Assembly: GCF_016735515.1 (NCBI RefSeq)
Contig: NZ_JAERQZ010000001.1
Coordinates: 2,468,746-2,532,745 of the forward strand
Reading direction: 5' to 3'
Length of the DNA stretch: 64,000 nt
From: Piscinibacter sp. HJYY11
GTDB taxonomy: Bacteria; Pseudomonadota; Gammaproteobacteria; Burkholderiales; Burkholderiaceae_C
Position 1 is the first letter of the stretch; each line of letters begins with the position of its first letter. The translations under genes were made by a program, and so were the position numbers. This document shows, in pieces, positions 60,672 to 64,000 of this stretch. Under the pieces are notes generated by a model. The model saw only the letters and a list, made by a program, of their open reading frames with translations. It did no database searches and had not been told where the DNA came from.

Positions 60672-62860
60672 GCGCGCAGCGCTTCGATTTCCTCACCATC
60701 GCGCCAGCTCGCCCGCATCTGGTTGGCGTTCGCCGCCAGCTGATCGCGCACGCGCACGATGCTCTGCGGTTCGCTCAACAGGCGCATGCGGTGCTCGGCG
60801 CTGAGCTGCTCGGCGTCCTGGTTCGCCAGCAGGCTGCTGAACATCAGCTTGCGCGCCTTGCCGCGCGTGCCCCAGCTGGTGTTGCGCGGGCCCATGGCGC
60901 CACGCACCACGTCGAAGAGCCACGGGTCGGTGAGCGCATCGCGCCATTGCGGTGCCGGCTGCGCGCGCTTGGCGTAGGCCCAGGCACGGCGCAGCACGTG
61001 CGGCGCGCTGTGCTCTTCGGGGATCAGCAGCAGCCGGTTGGCGAGCAGGCGCTGGCCGAGGCCCGAGCGGCTGGTGAGCACCGCGAGCGGCACGGCCACC
61101 AGCAGCGGCAGGGCCATCGGGGCCAGCCACAGCGTGATCTCGGGCTGCAGCGCGAGCACGGCGGCGGCACCGGCGGCCACCACACCGGTGGTCGGGCCGA
61201 AGCGGTGCAGCGCGTCGCGCCAGCCGATGTCGTTGGCTTCGCGCGGGGGCGACTTCCAGTCGAGCTTCAGGCCGGTGAGCGCCACGATCACGAACACCGT
61301 GTGCGCCAGCATGCGCACCGGCGCCTGCAGGGCCGACAGGCCCGCTTCGAGCGCGGCCCCACGGATGAGCGCCTTCGTTCCACCATAGCGGCGCTGCTGG
61401 TTCGACATCACGATCACCGCCACGCCCATCACGCGCGGCAGCATGAGCATCAGCACGGTGACGAGCCAGAGGCCGGCGATTTCCATCGGCAGCGCGCCGC
61501 CCATCAAGGGCCGCTCGCCGAAGAGCCACAGCCCTGCACCGACCAGCACCGAGGCCAGCCACAGCGGTGCCGACAGGTAGGCCATCGCGCCGGTACCGAG
61601 CATCGCGCGGTGCACGCCGTGCAGGCCGGGCTCGGCGATGAGGCGGGCGTTCTGCAGGTTGCCCTGGCACCAGCGGCGGTCGCGCTGCAGCTCCTCGATC
61701 AGGTTGGGCGGCTGCTGCTCGTAGCTGCCGTGCAGGTCGTGCACCAGCCACACGTGGTAGCCGGCGCGGCGCATCAGCGCGGCTTCGACGAAGTCGTGCG
61801 ACAGCAGCGTGCCCGACAGGCCGCCGTGGCCCTTGAGCGGCGCGAGCGAGCAGTGCTTCATGAAGGGCTCGACGCGGATGATCGCGTTGTGCCCCCAGTA
61901 GTGCGACTCGCCCAGCTGCCAGTACGACATGCCGGCGGTGAAGAGCCGGCCGGCCACGCGGCCGGAGAACTGCTGCGAGCGCGCGTGCACGGTGTCTAGG
62001 CCGCAGGCCTGCGGCGCCGTCTGCATGATGCCGGCCGTGGGGTGGGCTTCCATCAGGCGCACGAGCTTCACGAGGCAATCGCCGCTCATCACGCTGTCGG
62101 CGTCGAGCACGACCATGTAGCGGTAGAGGCGGCCAAAGCGGCGGCAGAAGTCGGCCACGTTGCCCGACTTGCGCTTGGTGCGGCGCTGGCGCCAGCGGTA
62201 ATAGATGCGACCCGCCGAGCCGCACTCGTGGCGCAGCTGGCCCCAGGCGGCCAGCTCGGCCGCGCGGATTTCAGGATCGCTGGTGTCCGACAGCACGTAG
62301 ACGTCGAACAGACTCGATGCGCCGGTCGCGGCGAGCGACTCGCAGGTCGCGCGCAAACCGGCAAAGACGGACGCCACGTTCTCGTTGCAGATGGGCATCA
62401 CGATCGCGGTGCGTGCGTCGCGGTGGATGGGCGCGTGGCCCACCGAGGCGGCCGACATCGCATGCTTGTCGCCGCGCCACAGCACCCAGGCACCCATCAT
62501 GGCGGTGTAGAAGCCGGCCGAGACCCAGGCGAAGAGCAGGCCGTACAGGCCGATCTGCACCGCGCGGGCCAGGCCGGTCTGGTCGCTCGGCAGCATGTTC
62601 GACAGCAGCGTGGTCGCGCCGGCCGCCGACAGCAGCACCAGCAGCATCAGCACACGCCGGCGCAGCTTGGCCGCGTGCTCCCATGCCTGCGGCTCGCGTG
62701 CGGGCGGCGCCGGGATGTCCGACGGCCGGCCCGTGAGCCGGTCGGCCAGGCTGCGCCAGAAGCCGCGCCAGGGTCGCGCGACCATGGACCCACGGAGCAT
62801 GGCAGGCGTGCTGCGGCCGGGCGCAGAGGTGCTCAATCCGGCTGAATGATGTTGGTCCAT
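60668..62860 (-). CDS. opgH: Glucans biosynthesis glucosyltransferase
   Basis: This 730-residue inner-membrane glycosyltransferase makes the beta-1,2-glucan backbone of osmoregulated periplasmic glucans. Catalytic motifs are Asp253-Asp255 in VLDADSVMSGD, SHDFVEAALMRRAG and the QxxRW-like QRDRRWCQGNLQNA. About six to eight transmembrane helices flank the domain. E. coli OpgH is longer (about 847), mainly in its N-terminal cytosolic part, which is short here. Its ATG overlaps opgG by 28 nt. Confidence 0.93.
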   Translation of the reverse strand: MDQHHSAGLSTSAPGRSTPAMLRGSMVARPWRGFWRSLADRLTGRPSDIPAPPAREPQAWEHAAKLRRRVLMLLVLLSAAGATTLLSNMLPSDQTGLARAVQIGLYGLLFAWVSAGFYTAMMGAWVLWRGDKHAMSAASVGHAPIHRDARTAIVMPICNENVASVFAGLRATCESLAATGASSLFDVYVLSDTSDPEIRAAELAAWGQLRHECGSAGRIYYRWRQRRTKRKSGNVADFCRRFGRLYRYMVVLDADSVMSGDCLVKLVRLMEAHPTAGIMQTAPQACGLDTVHARSQQFSGRVAGRLFTAGMSYWQLGESHYWGHNAIIRVEPFMKHCSLAPLKGHGGLSGTLLSHDFVEAALMRRAGYHVWLVHDLHGSYEQQPPNLIEELQRDRRWCQGNLQNARLIAEPGLHGVHRAMLGTGAMAYLSAPLWLASVLVGAGLWLFGERPLMGGALPMEIAGLWLVTVLMLMLPRVMGVAVIVMSNQQRRYGGTKALIRGAALEAGLSALQAPVRMLAHTVFVIVALTGLKLDWKSPPREANDIGWRDALHRFGPTTGVVAAGAAAVLALQPEITLWLAPMALPLLVAVPLAVLTSRSGLGQRLLANRLLLIPEEHSAPHVLRRAWAYAKRAQPAPQWRDALTDPWLFDVVRGAMGPRNTSWGTRGKARKLMFSSLLANQDAEQLSAEHRMRLLSEPQSIVRVRDQLAANANQMRASWRDGEEIEALRA

Positions 62861-64000
62861 GTTTCGGTCAGGGCGCTGTCGCCGTTCTGGAGGAAGGCCC
62901 GCAGCTCCACCGGTTGGGTGGGCTGAAGGCGGGTGACGCGCACGGTCATGCGCCAGGTGTTGGTGAGCGGGTTGCGGTAGGCATTGCGCTCGACGATGCG
63001 GCCGGCCGCGTTGCTGCTGACGACGGCCTTGACGGGCGCATCGGGCGGCAGGTTGCGCAGCGCGGGGCCGTCGAAGTCGACGACGTACTGCACTTCGTTC
63101 GGGTCACGCTTGGCCTTGCGGTCGATGAAGCCGTGGCCCAGGCGCGTCTGCACCGCCCAGCCGGCGGGCGGGCGCTGCTGCTGGTCGCCCTGCCAATGCA
63201 GGCGGTAGGCGAAGTCGAGCGGCTGGCCGGGTGCGGGCAGCTTTTCGGGTACCCAGTAGGCGACCACGTTGTCGTCGGTCTCGTCGGGCGTGTGCAGCAG
63301 CATCAGCTCGACGCGGCCGGCGCCCCAGTTCCCCACCGGCTCGACCCACGCGCTCGGGCGCTGGTGGTACTGCGCTTCGGGGTCTTCGTAGTTGGCCGCG
63401 GTGCGGTCGCGCTGCATCAGGCCGAAGCCCTTGGGGTCCTTCGAGGCGAACGAGGTGACCAGCGTGCGCTTGGGGTTGAGCAACGGGCGCCACAGCCACT
63501 CGACGCCGCCCTTGCCGTCGCCGCTCGCGACCATCAGGCCGTCGGAGTCGTGCACCTCCGGGCGGAAGTCGGCCACGCGCGGCGTGTTCTCGCCGTGGTG
63601 GAACATGCTCGTGAGCGGGGCGATGCCCAGGGTGGCCACGCCGGCACGCAGGAACAGGCGTGCCTGCACGTCGGCCACGGAGGTCTCGCCGGGCCGCAGG
63701 GTGAAGCGGTAGGCCCCGGCAGCACGCGGCGAATCGAGCAGCGCATGGATCACCAGCGAGGTCGCGCCGGGCGCGGGGCGCTCGATCCAGAACTCGCTGA
63801 AGCGCGGGAACTCCTCGCCGCTGCCGCCGACCGTGTCGATGGCGAGGCCACGCGCCGACAGGCCGTAGTGCTGGCCCTTGCCCAGCGCACGGAAGTAGCT
63901 GGCGCCGAGGAAGACGACCAGCTCGTCCTTGTAGGCCGGGTTGTTGAGCGCGTAGTGCACGCGGAAGCCGGCGAAGCCGAGGTCACCCCACTTCGACGGC
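62833..64000 (-). CDS. opgG: Glucans biosynthesis protein G (3' part, truncated by window edge)
   Basis: The reading frame enters from the right edge (KWGDLGFAGFRVHYALN is the typical OpgG beta-strand region) and gives about 389 residues of a periplasmic protein of about 510. Recognisable parts are VFLGASYFRALGKGQHYGLSA, TSMFHHGENTP and WEWRP-like VEWLWRPLLNPKRT. OpgG acts on periplasmic glucans made by OpgH, for branching or release. N-terminal signal and start are outside the window. Confidence 0.92.
   Translation of the reverse strand, partial: PSKWGDLGFAGFRVHYALNNPAYKDELVVFLGASYFRALGKGQHYGLSARGLAIDTVGGSGEEFPRFSEFWIERPAPGATSLVIHALLDSPRAAGAYRFTLRPGETSVADVQARLFLRAGVATLGIAPLTSMFHHGENTPRVADFRPEVHDSDGLMVASGDGKGGVEWLWRPLLNPKRTLVTSFASKDPKGFGLMQRDRTAANYEDPEAQYHQRPSAWVEPVGNWGAGRVELMLLHTPDETDDNVVAYWVPEKLPAPGQPLDFAYRLHWQGDQQQRPPAGWAVQTRLGHGFIDRKAKRDPNEVQYVVDFDGPALRNLPPDAPVKAVVSSNAAGRIVERNAYRNPLTNTWRMTVRVTRLQPTQPVELRAFLQNGDSALTETWTNIIQPD

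Overview
The window is a GC-rich (roughly two-thirds G+C), densely packed chromosomal segment of a betaproteobacterium. The best fit is the Burkholderiales, near the Rubrivivax/Leptothrix/Rhizobacter/Comamonadaceae group. The reasons are the Bug/TctC-type periplasmic receptors, a LiuR-type leucine catabolic system, a polyhydroxyalkanoate-system protein, an orphan hisC and opgGH. About 63 protein genes are supported. No rRNA, tRNA, CRISPR array, phage or transposase gene was seen. The assignment is by family resemblance only.

Layout. 0-4.6 kb: a malonate operon (GntR regulator, malonyl-CoA decarboxylase, Bug receptor, malonyl-CoA synthetase). 4.7-8.5 kb: an outer-membrane barrel protein, a c-type cytochrome with a rhombosortase-type C-terminal tail, a Cys-rich small protein, a small membrane protein and an MHS-type MFS transporter. 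8.7-16.5 kb: leucine/isovalerate catabolism (HMG-CoA lyase with three small partner genes, then both methylcrotonyl-CoA carboxylase subunits, methylglutaconyl-CoA hydratase and a DUF4126 membrane protein). 16.6-22 kb: a protein ending in six Trp-Cys-Gly repeats, a degenerate rhodanese, a DsbA-like isomerase and a TRAP transporter. 22.2-30 kb: a LysR-controlled operon with split AtuA, a Bug receptor and two lipoprotein esterases. 30-38.8 kb: nine tightly packed minus-strand genes led by liuR and isovaleryl-CoA dehydrogenase, continuing into carbonic anhydrase, aceK, thiolase, SDR, HisC and acyl-CoA dehydrogenase. 38.8-41.6 kb: a metallo-beta-lactamase-fold hydrolase and a chemoreceptor. 41.6-46.5 kb: a PotABCD-like ABC importer with its GntR regulator. 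46.5-46.9 kb: a gene-free stretch with two divergent 113-114 nt hairpin elements. 46.9-48.7 kb: a wax ester synthase/DGAT gene divergent from an acyl-CoA-binding protein. 48.7-55.1 kb: a polar amino-acid ABC importer, a PHA-system protein, an aminopeptidase and a molybdopterin oxidoreductase. 55.2-60.7 kb: a LivJ-type receptor, two hydrolases, a DUF1272 protein, an isochorismatase-like hydrolase and a GlxA-like regulator. 60.7-64 kb: opgH and the 3' part of opgG.

How the genes work together. Most of the window takes up organic acids or amino acids and degrades them through acyl-CoA intermediates to acetyl-CoA. A 16-bp palindrome precedes the methylcrotonyl-CoA carboxylase operon, and a near-identical copy precedes liuR 22 kb away, so the two leucine loci are probably one LiuR regulon. 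In that regulon carbonic anhydrase could supply bicarbonate to the carboxylase, and AceK could set glyoxylate-shunt flux for the acetyl-CoA produced.

The most unusual signal is the pair of hairpin elements at 46585-46863. They share a conserved bipartite core and a GGGA loop, yet their outer and inner stems are different in sequence and each perfectly self-complementary, as expected for a structured RNA or a palindromic mobile element.
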